Positions 23,692-32,561 of a DNA stretch of 64,000 nt are shown here, piece after piece. The DNA comes from Acidobacteria bacterium 13_1_20CM_3_53_8 (GTDB lineage: Bacteria; Acidobacteriota; Blastocatellia; Pyrinomonadales; Pyrinomonadaceae), in contig MNJR01000028.1 of assembly GCA_001920415.1 (NCBI GenBank), forward strand, positions 1 through 64,000, in the 5' to 3' direction. Position 1 is the stretch's first letter, and the number at the start of each line of letters is the position of its first letter. The notes below the pieces were generated by a model. The model saw only the letters and a list, made by a program, of their open reading frames with translations, ran no database searches and was not told where the DNA came from. The translations under genes were made by a program, and so were the position numbers.

Positions 23692-24035
23692 TAACTGATG
23701 TAACGAAGAAAAATGTTTGAATAACAGCGACAACAAGTCTGCGCAAGCAGACGGCGAGAGTAAAGCCCCTGACGAAGCGTGAGCGGAGTCTGGGGTCAGC
23801 AATCGAATATATCAATGGAGTCTGCGCGAGCAGACGATAGATGTTCTCTGTTCCCCGCACACGTCTGTCATCATCTTGCATCTGCCGTCTGCTTGCGCAG
23901 ACTCCGACCTCTGCTCTCGTCCTTTACCCCAGACTACGCCTTCGGCTTCGTCAGGGGCTTTACTCTCGCCGTCTGCTTGCGCAGACTCTGTTGTCGCTAT
24001 TTCTCAAACATCATTCTGCGTTACATCAATTAATA
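23687..24035. repeat. Family C long hairpin element (about 350 bp)
   Basis: Left arm 23687-23778 and right arm 23945-24035 are inverted copies of about 90 nt at roughly 85-90 percent identity. The ends are near ATTAATAACTGATGTAACG and CGTTACATCAATTAAT. Four copies of the palindrome GTCTGCGCAAGCAGAC or close variants lie at 23737, 23820, 23887 and 23971. Short ORFs through it are by-products. It fills the gap between a plus-strand and a minus-strand gene that converge here. It could be a MITE or a long structured transcript. Confidence 0.8.
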
Positions 24036-24079
24036 TCTTTGAGAGCGCGTTCTCAACTCCTTTGAGTTGGCTGATGGAT

Positions 24080-25615
24080 TCATTCGATTGAATCCATCAA
24101 TAAAGCTTCGACGCGCGTGGCTATTTCTCTGGCTCGTTCGAGCAGGTCATCTGCGCGCGAACTATGCTCGCCATTAAACTCTTCGTCTTCTATCAACGCG
24201 ATATTGACGAGCACGTTGTAGCGCGCGGCGGCTACGGCGGCGAGAGCGAGTTGCGCGCCTGTCGCTGCGTCCGCGAGAGCGTTGGGGTTTCCGATCTCTG
24301 CGAGCGTTTCCAGAAGCTCAAGCACCTGCACGGCCAGCCCAGCGATTTCGAGCGGCACTGTCGCCGCTCCTTTCAGAGCAGCTTCGATTGCGCCTGCGCG
24401 TGCACGATTGTTTTCTTCGGTCGTCTCCAACATCCGTCGCGCTTCCATCACACGCTTGAAACTCGCGGCGTCATCGCTCGCGGCCTGTTGCAATCGCGCG
24501 CGCAGTTCCGTCAACTCCGCTAGGGATTCACTTACCTCGCGCGCAACGTCTGCGAACCGTTCACGCCCTTCTGTAAGATGAGCGATCATCTCGCCTAGAG
24601 CCGCGCCTAAGCTCGCCGCGTGAGCAGCCGCAACGCCGCCGCCGGGCACAGGCTTCCCGCTCGCAACCTCTTCAACAAAATCGCGTACAGTCTCGCGCTC
24701 ACCCTTAGCGGCGAATGCCATCTCTATGCGATTCTCTAAAACAAGATCGCGCGAGAAATTTTCTATACGCAAGAAATATTCAGCCGCGCGGTCTAGCGCG
24801 TCCTGCGGGACTAGGCCTACGATCTCGCTGCCCAAGACCTGCACGCCGTAGCGCGTGGCCTCGCGTCTTACCGCCTCGAACGCATGATGAATCGAAGTCT
24901 TCTCGTAATCTACAAGGTTCATAGAAACCTGCGCTATCCTGCGCGATTTCAATTCAAATCCCAGCGCTTTCAAGTAACGAAGGCCGCCATCGCGCCCGCG
25001 CACCGCGCGAGCAATCTTTTTTGCGATTGTCACGTCTTCCGTATTAAGGTTTATGTTGTATGCGATGAGGAAAGGACGAGCGCCCACGACGATTGCGCCA
25101 GCGCTTTCGTGCACGCGTCGGTCGCCAATGTCTGGCGCGCGAGCATCTATGATTTCAATCTCGTCGCGCAGTTCCTCGAACCCTTTGCGGCGCACGTCCT
25201 CAAGATTCACACGGTCCGGGCGTCTGGCCGCGCGTTCATAGAAATAGACAGGAATTTGAAGCTCGCGCGCAATCCTCTCGCCCGCCGCGTGGGCCAACCC
25301 TATGCAGTCCTCCATAGTCACGCCGCGCACGGGAACGAAGGGGAGCACATCCATAGCGCCAACGCGCGGATGCTCGCCCGTATGGCTTCTGAGATCAATC
25401 AACTCTGCGGCTAACGCTGCTGCGCGCACAGAAGCTTCTACGACCGTCTCGGCGCCAGCGACGAAGGTAATCACGGAACGGTTGTGATCCGCATCCATGT
25501 GAGTATCCAGCACGACCGCGCCCTTGACCGATTCAATTACATCAACCAGGCGTGCGATTGTCTCCTCTGTTCGCCCCTCGCTAAAGTTCGGGACACACTC
25601 GACAAGGCGATTCAT
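24080..25615 (-). CDS. ftcD: Glutamate formimidoyltransferase fused to formimidoyl-THF cyclodeaminase
   Basis: A 511-residue bifunctional enzyme of histidine degradation. The N-terminal 300 residues are formiminotransferase (LVECVPNFSEGRTEETIARL, the His-containing LRSHTGEHPRVGAMDVLPFVP, NINLNTEDVTIAKKIARAVR). The C-terminal 190 residues are the helical cyclodeaminase (SGKPVPGGGVAAAHAASLGAALGEMI). It transfers the formimino group from formiminoglutamate to tetrahydrofolate and releases ammonia to give 5,10-methenyl-THF. The fused order is as in mammals and many bacteria. I chose the ATG at 25615; a GTG two codons earlier is possible. Other hut genes are not in the window. Confidence 0.95.
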   Translation of the reverse strand: MNRLVECVPNFSEGRTEETIARLVDVIESVKGAVVLDTHMDADHNRSVITFVAGAETVVEASVRAAALAAELIDLRSHTGEHPRVGAMDVLPFVPVRGVTMEDCIGLAHAAGERIARELQIPVYFYERAARRPDRVNLEDVRRKGFEELRDEIEIIDARAPDIGDRRVHESAGAIVVGARPFLIAYNINLNTEDVTIAKKIARAVRGRDGGLRYLKALGFELKSRRIAQVSMNLVDYEKTSIHHAFEAVRREATRYGVQVLGSEIVGLVPQDALDRAAEYFLRIENFSRDLVLENRIEMAFAAKGERETVRDFVEEVASGKPVPGGGVAAAHAASLGAALGEMIAHLTEGRERFADVAREVSESLAELTELRARLQQAASDDAASFKRVMEARRMLETTEENNRARAGAIEAALKGAATVPLEIAGLAVQVLELLETLAEIGNPNALADAATGAQLALAAVAAARYNVLVNIALIEDEEFNGEHSSRADDLLERAREIATRVEALLMDSIE

Positions 25616-25805
25616 ACTCACTCTCTTTATCTACAACCGAATGTTTCCATCAACCGCTTAATGCGTTAAGCATAATGCCAAACGGCTTCAATATAACACG
25701 TCCCGCGCATCTTTTGATTGAGTCTTAACTGTGCTAGATTGCGGCCTGAAACAGTCTTCCCACTTAATCACATGAAAAATCGTTGCGCGAGCGGGGTGAC
25801 CGAAT

Positions 25806-26753
25806 ATGAAGAAATTAAGAACTCATTTCAAGACCTGTAGCAGTAGCTCAACTTTTTGCGCTCTTCTTAGCGCCTTTGCGACTTGGCGTGAGATAGATTT
25901 TCACGCAAAGACGCAAGGACGCAAAGGGGTTTTGAATCGCTCTCTAAGCACCTGCGGTCTGATCTTTAATCTAATTTTTCTCGTCGGCTATTTATGTCCG
26001 ACCATAGCTTTAAGCCAGGATGTTTCCTCTCATGCACGCACGCGAGTAGCGTCGGCAGATAATTACGTTGATATGGGTAATCCCGAAGACGAGCGGCTTC
26101 ACAACGCGCAAGGATGGGGCGCGATTAATTCTGGGCTGCTGCCGCAAACCAATGCGGAGGATCGCACGTCGCGCTACCAGACGTTGCGCGGCTCAAGCTC
26201 TGTAGAGTTGTTCGTCCCGCAAGTGGGCGTAGCTTACACGCTTCTATTCAGAACAGAAGACGGCGCAGCCGACGACAGCTTTGACGTTTACGTTAACGAC
26301 CAGGGGCCTGTCTATAAGTACAGGCACGGTGCGTCTGGACAGGATTATCCTCTGCATCAAGTTAATATAGAGGCTTCGCTAATCACAGATAGCAGAGTGA
26401 AAGTGAGATTCAAAAACAGGGCGCACGACGAATGGGGGCGAGCGGCTGTCTATTTCATAGCACTCAAGGGCGCGGCGGAACAGATAGCAGAGCTTGTTGA
26501 TGGAATGCAGCGCACACGCCTTGCGCCGGAAGTTGTGGCGCGTTTGGCTGCCGAGCTACAGAGCGTTCATAACGCAATTGATGGCGGGAACGCGGCGAAC
26601 GTTTGCCGCGAGTTAAGCGCGATCATAGGCGAGATAGAAGCAATGTCGGGCGGCGAGTTTCCTCTGGAAGAGGCTATAGGGATGATGAGCGATTTGATGA
26701 GAGTGAAAGCTCTGGTTGGATGTCATTCAATCAGGGCAGAGCATTCGAGGTAG
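25806..26753 (+). CDS. Exported protein of unknown function with a repeat-derived N-terminal insert
   Basis: A 315-residue protein. The membrane-crossing signal CGLIFNLIFLVGYLCPTIALS lies unusually far in (about 50-70), because residues 17-40 are encoded by a palindromic repeat (25859-25927). The mature part contains a beta-rich domain (SSVELFVPQVGVAYTLLFRTEDGAADDSFDVYVND) similar to carbohydrate-binding or C2-like folds, then a helical C-terminal region (AEQIAELVDGMQRTRLAPEVVARLAAELQ) with Cys pairs. Not recognised further. It is followed 4 bp later by a zinc-ribbon membrane protein, so the two likely form an operon. Confidence 0.65.
   Translation: MKKLRTHFKTCSSSSTFCALLSAFATWREIDFHAKTQGRKGVLNRSLSTCGLIFNLIFLVGYLCPTIALSQDVSSHARTRVASADNYVDMGNPEDERLHNAQGWGAINSGLLPQTNAEDRTSRYQTLRGSSSVELFVPQVGVAYTLLFRTEDGAADDSFDVYVNDQGPVYKYRHGASGQDYPLHQVNIEASLITDSRVKVRFKNRAHDEWGRAAVYFIALKGAAEQIAELVDGMQRTRLAPEVVARLAAELQSVHNAIDGGNAANVCRELSAIIGEIEAMSGGEFPLEEAIGMMSDLMRVKALVGCHSIRAEHSR
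25859..25927. repeat. Palindrome of CGCAAAGACGCAAGG words inside a coding sequence
   Basis: The left arm (TTAGCGCCTTTGCGACTTGG and following) and the right arm (TCACGCAAAGACGCAAGGAC and following) are imperfect inverted copies around AGATAGATTT. The element stays in frame and encodes about 23 residues ahead of the signal helix. Confidence 0.75.
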
Positions 26754-26757
26754 AACT

Positions 26758-27261
26758 ATGTTTTGCCAGAATTGCGGAACAGCCGATCAAGCGGTTGACT
26801 CTTACTGCAAGCGATGCGGCGAGTGGTTGCCAGACCCCAAACAGGTTGGGAGACGTCGCGGCGGGATGCGCGCTCGCACGCCCGAAGAGCGAAACCGTAA
26901 GATGCGCGTCTTGGAGGCGCTGAGTGCTCTCTTCTCACTCGGCACTTTTCTGATAATCATGGGCGTGGTCACAGGCCAGCTAGAGAAACCTGTTCTGGTT
27001 GTGGCCGCAGACTTCTGCATAGTGATTCTGGTTTTTCAGATAGTAAACTTCCTGATAGGCCGTAGCCTTCAAACCAGATTGAAGCGCGGGCGCGCAGAAG
27101 AGTTTCGGACAAAAAATCTTATCAAGCCGGAAGAGGATGTCCCTCAACTCAACCCTGCCGATTATAGTTCGTTCGTGCCGCCTGCGAGTGTGACAGAGAA
27201 CACTACGGAACTTTTAGAATCCGTGCCAAGCGCTCAAGATAAGCGACAGGGCGCAAAGTGA
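26758..27261 (+). CDS. Zinc-ribbon membrane protein
   Basis: A 167-residue protein opening with a zinc ribbon MFCQNCGTADQAVDSYCKRCG (four Cys in two CxxC pairs), then a basic stretch and two membrane helices (LFSLGTFLIIMGVVTGQL and VLVVAADFCIVILVFQIVNFLIG), with a polar C-terminal tail. Such double-zinc-ribbon/TM proteins are common and uncharacterised. The ATG at 26758, four bases after the upstream stop, fixes the ribbon as N-terminal; longer in-frame readings overlap the previous gene. Confidence 0.8.
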   Translation: MFCQNCGTADQAVDSYCKRCGEWLPDPKQVGRRRGGMRARTPEERNRKMRVLEALSALFSLGTFLIIMGVVTGQLEKPVLVVAADFCIVILVFQIVNFLIGRSLQTRLKRGRAEEFRTKNLIKPEEDVPQLNPADYSSFVPPASVTENTTELLESVPSAQDKRQGAK

Positions 27262-27329
27262 TAGTCGCATACACACGCCGCCAACGCCTCTGCGAGCGAG
27301 CGCTCCTTTCATCATCAAAAAATTCGCGC

Positions 27330-28187
27330 TCACCTTCGATTGGAATTCGAGGCTGCGTTTCCTACCTTAGGCTTGTTCGGGCCTAGCGGGTTATCGTCCC
27401 TATCGTTCGGTATGCCGTCGCCGTCAGCGTCCACCTGCGGATTGTACCTGCTCGTGGGCGATTGCTTGTACCTGCCCCAGACCGTGCAGCACACCTTTGG
27501 CGCGTCCAGATTCTCTCTTCTCCAACACTCGCCGCCATTCGAGTCAACGAACTTCACTCTTTCGATAATCGTCCCGCACACATTGATCCACATGCGACAG
27601 CGCGTTCTCTGCTGTCCGCCCTCGCTCGTGTCTATTGTCCCGTCTACGAAGACATAAGGCTGCTGTATGAAGTCGCATCCGTCGGTATTGAACCAGGGCA
27701 TTGTGTCCGTGCCGCCGGAAGAGTTTTGTCCAGACTGGTTGCTGTTATCTGTGTTGCCGCCCGCAGGAGTGCTGCCAGGAGAAGGAGAGGGCGAAGGTGC
27801 TGGTGAAGCAGATGGAGAAGTAGATGGAGAAGGCGAAGGCCGTGGGTTGGCTGTGAGAGTGTGTCCCGCGTCTGCGAAACGTATGAGCGCGACCTCGTCC
27901 CGCTTCAATTCATTACCGCTCTGTATAACGGACTGGTCAGTGACAAAGCTGACGTGGCCTGTGGAGCGCCGATTGTCGCGCATCACTACCAAGTCTGTTT
28001 CTGCTTGCTCGTCAGGCGCATCGTTCGTGGCTCCGCCCAGACGTATGAGTTTTACGCGCGAGCGCTCAACGGCCATCTCACTTCCATCGCGCAAAGTTAC
28101 TCTGTCCTGAGTGCTCTCCTGCGCAAGCAACGACAAACAGAGCGCGCATAGCGCCATCAGGCAGAGCGAAATTTTTATGATCCTCAA
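27330..28187 (-). CDS. Secreted protein with Pro/Ser linker and calcium-binding-like tail
   Basis: A 285-residue exported protein. Signal peptide ISLCLMALCALCLSLLAQ. The N-terminal domain (about 22-110) contains VTLRDGSEMAVERSRVKLIRLGG, resembling repeated beta units that sense a reference threshold. A low-complexity Pro/Ser linker (about 113-140) follows. A Cys-rich domain (about 160-240) has at least six Cys in CDF, TRCRMWINVCG, GECWRR and KVCCTVWG. The end VDADGDGIPNDRDDNPLG is a thrombospondin type 3-like calcium loop. Probably extracellular and multi-disulfide; no enzyme motif. Transcribed alone. Confidence 0.65.
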   Translation of the reverse strand: MRIIKISLCLMALCALCLSLLAQESTQDRVTLRDGSEMAVERSRVKLIRLGGATNDAPDEQAETDLVVMRDNRRSTGHVSFVTDQSVIQSGNELKRDEVALIRFADAGHTLTANPRPSPSPSTSPSASPAPSPSPSPGSTPAGGNTDNSNQSGQNSSGGTDTMPWFNTDGCDFIQQPYVFVDGTIDTSEGGQQRTRCRMWINVCGTIIERVKFVDSNGGECWRRENLDAPKVCCTVWGRYKQSPTSRYNPQVDADGDGIPNDRDDNPLGPNKPKVGNAASNSNRR

Positions 28188-28435
28188 AATCGTTCCTCCG
28201 CAACAGTCTCGAATTTCAGAATGGTCAGCTAACGGCTTTTACCCTGAACTCGCCCGCCAGTCAATAGATATAGACCTGTACCTTACATCTTATATCAATC
28301 GTTGGTTTATGCTACAAAATGAGTTAGATTGTTGAGGGCAGGGGCAGCGCACCGCCGCGACGAAGCTTGAAAAATTTCCGACGCTGAACACAACTGCTTT
28401 TCACTGACATGCAGCATCTGACATTTAATACCAAG

Positions 28436-28568
28436 TCGCAATCAAATAAGAGGAAGGAGGCGATCCACGAATCCACACTAATCTACAGGAAACCACAGGC
28501 TCTTTCGTGTAGTTTCGTGTGGATTCGTGGATTATCTTTTCCTCTCTTTTCATTGCATCTTGGTATAA
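28436..28568. mobile_element. Family A MITE-like element, copy 3
   Basis: TACCAAGTCGCAATCAAATA to ATTGCATCTTGGTA (28439-28565) between TAA duplications. The arms carry ATCCACGAATCCACAC and its inverse GTGTGGATTCGTGGAT. It lies in the 390-bp gap before the SpoIIM-like gene; the rest of the gap holds no supported gene. Confidence 0.87.
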
Positions 28569-28580
28569 TCTCTGATTTTT

Positions 28581-29549
28581 ATGTCCTCAAACCGATTCAT
28601 CACAGAGCGCAAGAACGCATGGCAGCGGCTGGAAGATTTGTTGGTGCTGCTTGATCGTTCCAGTTTGCGCCGCCTGCACCGCGAGGAGGTGCGAGAGCTT
28701 GGGCGCATCTATCGTCGCACAGCTTCTGACCTTGCGATTGCGCGCGCAGAGAGCCGAGACCCGCGACTCGTAAATTATCTGAACAGCCTTGTGATTCGCG
28801 CGCACGGGCGCATCTATCAAGCAGACGCGCAGGGCGGCCAACGCCTTCGCAACTTCTTCGCGCGCGAATTTCCACGCACATTCCGGCGCTCTTGGCGCTA
28901 CATAGCCGTCTCTTTCTCCTTCTTTCTTGTCTTCGGACTCATTGGATTTCTGGGCACATGGCGCGATGCGGAATTTTCCGAAATAGCTGGCGTGTCGCCC
29001 ATCATGCGCTACGCCATAAACGAGCGCGTACACTGGTGGGAAGACTTGAACGACGCGAATCAGGTCGGCTCAAGCTTCATCATGACGAACAACATACAGG
29101 TCATGTTCTACGCTTTCGCGCTTGGCGCAATGCTTGGACTGGGCACGCTCTACATCATGGCCTTCAACGGTGTGAACTTCGGCGCAGTGCTGGCGCTCGT
29201 CTATCGCGCAGGCTACGGCAACGATCTGGTCTCTTTCGTCATAGGGCACGGCGTCATAGAGCTTTCCTGCATCTTCATAGCGGGCGGGGCTGGATTGTTA
29301 GTTGGAAGCGCAATACTCGCGCCCGGAAATCTCTCGCGCGCCGACGCACTGAAATCGCGCGGCATAGAAGCAATAAAGTTGATAATGGGTTGCGTCCCTC
29401 TGTTGGTGATTGCAGGAACAATCGAAGGCTTCATCTCGCCTACTCCAATCCCGCCCGTGATTAAATTCAGCATCGGCACGCTGACGGGAATAGCTCTTTA
29501 CTCATATCTCTTATTCGCCGGGCGTGAAGAAGACCGGCAGAAGGCGTGA
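28581..29549 (+). CDS. Stage II sporulation protein M family membrane protein (SpoIIM/DUF95)
   Basis: A 322-residue protein. A soluble helical N-terminal region (WQRLEDLLVLLDRSSLRRLHREEVRELGRIYRRTASDLAIAR) precedes five to six membrane helices with the family signature FIMTNNIQVMFYAFALGAMLGLGTLYIMAFNGVNFG and HGVIELSCIFIAGGAGLLVG. In Bacillus SpoIIM acts with SpoIID/P in peptidoglycan remodelling, but in non-sporulating bacteria this gene sits with MoxR, DUF58, DUF4129 and RDD genes, as seen here on the opposite strand. The start is 14 bp after a family A copy. The exact role here is unknown. Confidence 0.9.
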   Translation: MSSNRFITERKNAWQRLEDLLVLLDRSSLRRLHREEVRELGRIYRRTASDLAIARAESRDPRLVNYLNSLVIRAHGRIYQADAQGGQRLRNFFAREFPRTFRRSWRYIAVSFSFFLVFGLIGFLGTWRDAEFSEIAGVSPIMRYAINERVHWWEDLNDANQVGSSFIMTNNIQVMFYAFALGAMLGLGTLYIMAFNGVNFGAVLALVYRAGYGNDLVSFVIGHGVIELSCIFIAGGAGLLVGSAILAPGNLSRADALKSRGIEAIKLIMGCVPLLVIAGTIEGFISPTPIPPVIKFSIGTLTGIALYSYLLFAGREEDRQKA

Positions 29550-29572
29550 AGCAAGGCGAAGAGTGAAGCTTG

Positions 29573-29716
29573 TTATACCAAGATGCAATGAAAAGAGAGG
29601 AAAAGATAATCCACGAATCCACACGAAACTACACGAAGAGAAGAATTCGTTTAGTGTCGTTTCGTGTGGATTCGTGGATCGCCTCCTTCCTCTTATTTGA
29701 TTGCAACTTGGTATTA
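29573..29716. mobile_element. Family A MITE-like element, copy 4
   Basis: TACCAAGATGCAATGAAAAG to TTGATTGCAACTTGGTA (29576-29713) between TTA duplications, with the same arm words as copy 3 (ATCCACGAATCCACACGAAA and its inverse). It sits just after the SpoIIM-like gene, so copies 3 and 4 bracket that gene in inverted orientation. Confidence 0.9.
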
Positions 29717-29773
29717 CTTCAAACTCTGTTTTCAGAATCTAAAATTTCAAATTTGAAATCTCAAATCTGAGAT

Positions 29774-31093
29774 CTAAAGCAAGCCTCTTTCTTTCACTCT
29801 CAAATAAGTTTCTAAAAGCATCGGCGCAAGAGATGCGGCGGTTACGTCCAATGCCAACCCGCCTTGCGCTTCGACCAATCGTAGGGCGGCTTCGCGCTGG
29901 TGCATGATCTCTTCAGCGACCGATTGTGTGAAAAGATTCTGAGCGGTGGCGGGCGCGTCGCTAACGGCTGCGCGCAAGTCGCGGTCGCCTATGGTGACTA
30001 CGAGCGGGAGATGGCGCGGGCGCATCAGACGCAGCGAAGTGAGAAGCTCGCGCGAGCCTTCTTCGTCCACAAGGTCTGTGAGCACTACTACGAGCGCGCG
30101 GCGTTTGCAGTTCGCGGCTATGAACTCGAAAGCGCGCGCGTAAGACGGCTCGATCATCTCAGGCTCAATCGAATGCAGCGCTTCGAGCGCTGCATCCATG
30201 TGCTCTGTGCCGCGCTTGGGCGCAAGATATGTCTTCACGCGGCGACCGAAGACCAGAAGGCCGCAGTTGTCGCCACCGCGCGCCGCCGCAGACATCAACG
30301 CCAGCGCAGCGTGCACGGCAGAATCCAGCTTCGTCTCGTTCTCAATGCGCGCCGTCATCAATCGGCCTGCATCGAGCGCAATCAAAATCGTCTGGTCGCG
30401 CTCAATCTGATACTGACGCGTCGTCAATTTTCCGCGCCGCGCCGTAGCAGTCCAGGAGACGTGACGAAGTTCGTCGCCGCGCACATAATCGCGCATTGAT
30501 TCAAACTCGCGCCCCTCGCCACGCCACGAACTCTTTCTGTGCGACGCGACGAGCGAGCGAGCGCCAATCGCTTTCAACTCGGCTTCGCGTGCTCGCCGCA
30601 TGTTCGGATAGACCTTCACAGCGACGGGTTCACCAACGCGCGTCTGACACCAGACCAACCCTATGCGCGACAAGTAGCGAACAGCAATCTGTCCGAACTC
30701 GAACCGCCCGCGCTTCGGCGGTCTCAATTCATAAATGAGCGTCGCAGAAGTTTGCGCCCTCACGCGCATGCGCGCCTCACGCTCTCCTATCAACTTCATC
30801 TGCGGCGGATATTCATCCTTAACTTTTACGCTCAACGGGCGCGGCCTGTTATTCACTATAGTCACGCGCACCTCAGTCTCTGCGCCCACAGCGAACCTTC
30901 CGCCGAACTCCCGCGTGAAAATCACACCTTCAGGCAGAGGGCTAGTTCGCGCATCAATGATTGCTACTATGAGAAGCGCAACATCGTATGCGAGCGCAGC
31001 CCACGCTAGCTGAGGCCGCCCCCACGCGAGCGAGAGCGGGACAAAGCCTATGGCGAGCAGAACGTAGAAGAGCTTGCTAAATATGAAACGCAT
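29774..31093 (-). CDS. DUF58 protein (MoxR partner with VWA-like domain)
   Basis: A 439-residue protein. Two N-terminal membrane helices (LFYVLLAIGFVPLSLAW, LAYDVALLIVAII) are followed by an extracytoplasmic-like beta region and the DUF58 signature REFESMRDYVRGDELRHVSWTATARRGKLTTRQYQIE. A von Willebrand A-like core follows (DQTILIALDAGRLM... then ALVVVLTDLVDEEGS). These proteins work with MoxR ATPases as chaperone-like modules for envelope complexes. The gene follows moxR by 43 bp in the same operon. Function in this organism is inferred from the cluster type. Confidence 0.9.
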   Translation of the reverse strand: MRFIFSKLFYVLLAIGFVPLSLAWGRPQLAWAALAYDVALLIVAIIDARTSPLPEGVIFTREFGGRFAVGAETEVRVTIVNNRPRPLSVKVKDEYPPQMKLIGEREARMRVRAQTSATLIYELRPPKRGRFEFGQIAVRYLSRIGLVWCQTRVGEPVAVKVYPNMRRAREAELKAIGARSLVASHRKSSWRGEGREFESMRDYVRGDELRHVSWTATARRGKLTTRQYQIERDQTILIALDAGRLMTARIENETKLDSAVHAALALMSAAARGGDNCGLLVFGRRVKTYLAPKRGTEHMDAALEALHSIEPEMIEPSYARAFEFIAANCKRRALVVVLTDLVDEEGSRELLTSLRLMRPRHLPLVVTIGDRDLRAAVSDAPATAQNLFTQSVAEEIMHQREAALRLVEAQGGLALDVTAASLAPMLLETYLRVKERGLL

Positions 31094-31136
31094 GAGAATA
31101 AGTGTCGAGTATTGGAAAGCAAACGAATTTGAATAC

Positions 31137-32090
31137 CTATCTCGGAACTTGAACAGTCTTCAGAATGTCCGTGATTACGGCGTCCGCTGTTGCGCCGTCA
31201 AGTTCAGCTTCAGCCCGAAGGCTTAAACGATGGCGCAAGACCGGGCGCGCAATGTCGCGCACATCGTCGGGCGTTGAGAATTCGCGCCCGCGCAGTGCTG
31301 CGAGAGCTTTCGCGCAGAGAAGAAGAGCGACGGCAGCGCGCGGGCTTGCGCCGTAGAGTATGGAAGGATGCGTGCGCGTTCGACGAACTATGTCAACGAC
31401 GTAGCGCTGCACGCCCGGCTCCATCCTAGCGGCGCGCACCTCCATGCGGCAGCGCGAGATTGCATCGGCTTCCGGCAGCGGGCGTATGTCAACCTGTTCG
31501 AGTCTGCGCGAGTTAAACCCTGCGTCCCAGTTCGCAACGACCTGACGCTCTGCCTCTTCCGCCGGATAGTCAACCAGAATTTTAAGAAGGAAGCGGTCAA
31601 GCTGAGCCTCCGGCAGCGGGTACGTGCCCTCATACTCAATAGGGTTCTCCGTTGCGAAGACAGTGAAGAGCGGCGAGAGCGGATGCGGGTCGCCGTCAAT
31701 CGTCACCTGCCGCTCTTCCATAGCTTCCAATAGCGCGGCCTGCGTCTTTGGCGGCGTTCGATTAATTTCGTCCGCCAGAAGCAGGTCTGTAAATATTGGC
31801 CCCTGACGCAACGTGAAAGTAGAGGTGGAGATATTGAAGACGTTCGTGCCTGTGATGTCCGACGGCATAAGGTCTGGCGTGAACTGTATGCGACTGAAAC
31901 CAGCGCCGACAATGCGCGCGAGCGTCTTAACAGTCAGCGTTTTCGCCGTACCCGGAACGCCTTCAATCAGCGCGTGGCCTTCCGCCAGCAACGCAACCAG
32001 GATTTGCTCTATAGCCTCGTCCTGGCCCACCACAATTTTTCTGAGTTCCGTCAGGACGTGTTCGACGGTCGAGGAGACGTATTCAAGCAT
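31137..32090 (-). CDS. MoxR-family AAA+ ATPase
   Basis: A 317-residue AAA+ protein. Walker A is [18 protein letters not shown] (the Gly-Thr-Ala-Lys-Thr form usual in MoxR), Walker [24 protein letters not shown], sensor 1 [25 protein letters not shown], and sensor 2 [19 protein letters not shown]. MoxR proteins remodel or insert protein complexes together with DUF58/VWA partners. The start codon uses the last A of an inverted-repeat arm, and the upstream four-helix-bundle gene overlaps it by 8 bp, so its natural leader has been replaced by a cassette. Confidence 0.94.
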   Translation of the reverse strand: MLEYVSSTVEHVLTELRKIVVGQDEAIEQILVALLAEGHALIEGVPGTAKTLTVKTLARIVGAGFSRIQFTPDLMPSDITGTNVFNISTSTFTLRQGPIFTDLLLADEINRTPPKTQAALLEAMEERQVTIDGDPHPLSPLFTVFATENPIEYEGTYPLPEAQLDRFLLKILVDYPAEEAERQVVANWDAGFNSRRLEQVDIRPLPEADAISRCRMEVRAARMEPGVQRYVVDIVRRTRTHPSILYGASPRAAVALLLCAKALAALRGREFSTPDDVRDIARPVLRHRLSLRAEAELDGATADAVITDILKTVQVPR

Positions 32091-32475
32091 TTTGGATTTT
32101 AGATTTTAGATTTTGGATTGGTTGTTTGTGAGAGCGAATCGTTTTAATCGAAGCGACTGTCATCGCAACGATCTCATTTATTTCGCTCAGTAAATTTGTC
32201 AGCTTAGGTTCCGGCACTGATCCTGATTCGATAAGTAATTCCATCCAGTAGATACTTTCGTCTGCTTCTTCCTCTACAATGCAAAGCTTATTTATCACAT
32301 CGGCGGAAGATTTACCTCGACAGGTTGCGCGATAATTTGCGCCGACGGATGTGGCGGAACGAAGCAACTGCTTACCTATAATTTCTGACGTAATGCCTTT
32401 CGGCAAAGATTCGACGAGTTTGATAGTTCTTAGAGCCAACTTCTTCGTTCGATTTTTGAATTCCCTTTCGTCCAT
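32083..32475 (-). CDS. Four-helix-bundle protein (S23/IVS-type, Avd-like fold)
   Basis: A 130-residue protein of the 23S rRNA intervening-sequence family. The hallmarks are [66 protein letters not shown] and the final helix [19 protein letters not shown]. The fold forms pentamers, and relatives include Avd of diversity-generating retroelements; no reverse transcriptase is near. The last ten residues ([10 protein letters not shown]) are encoded by an inverted-repeat arm. It interrupts a MoxR operon. ATG 32475 was chosen; a TTG seven codons upstream is possible. Confidence 0.85.
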   Translation of the reverse strand: MDEREFKNRTKKLALRTIKLVESLPKGITSEIIGKQLLRSATSVGANYRATCRGKSSADVINKLCIVEEEADESIYWMELLIESGSVPEPKLTNLLSEINEIVAMTVASIKTIRSHKQPIQNLKSKIQNA

Positions 32476-32561
32476 ACTTTGGTTAATAGTCGGCAATCTT
32501 TATCTGGCTTATACAGAGTCGGCAAAAGCTTAATCCAAAATCGAAAATCCAAAATCCAAAA
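32090..32561. mobile_element. Inverted-repeat-bounded cassette carrying the four-helix-bundle gene
   Basis: The left arm 32090-32119 (TTTTGGATTTTAGATTTTAG and on) and the right arm 32532-32561 are inverted copies matching at 28 of 30 positions. Between them lies only the four-helix-bundle gene. The arms run into its stop region, into the start codon of moxR and into the last codons of the TauE gene. No target duplication is obvious. The arm words equal those of gene-less palindromes at 12281 and 49989. That it moves is inference. Confidence 0.6.

Noticed and set aside
23737-23986. Four copies of GTCTGCGCAAGCAGAC as a CRISPR array
   Set aside because: Spacing is irregular (about 67-84 bp), copies alternate in orientation inside a hairpin, and there are no cas genes.
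23779-24091. Short plus-strand ORFs with repeated RLLAQT/SACADS peptides
   Set aside because: They are translations of the family C palindromes in different frames; no ribosome site or independent conservation is visible.
30496-31009. Long Arg-rich ORFs opposite the DUF58 gene
   Set aside because: Antisense shadows of a well-supported gene with no domain features.
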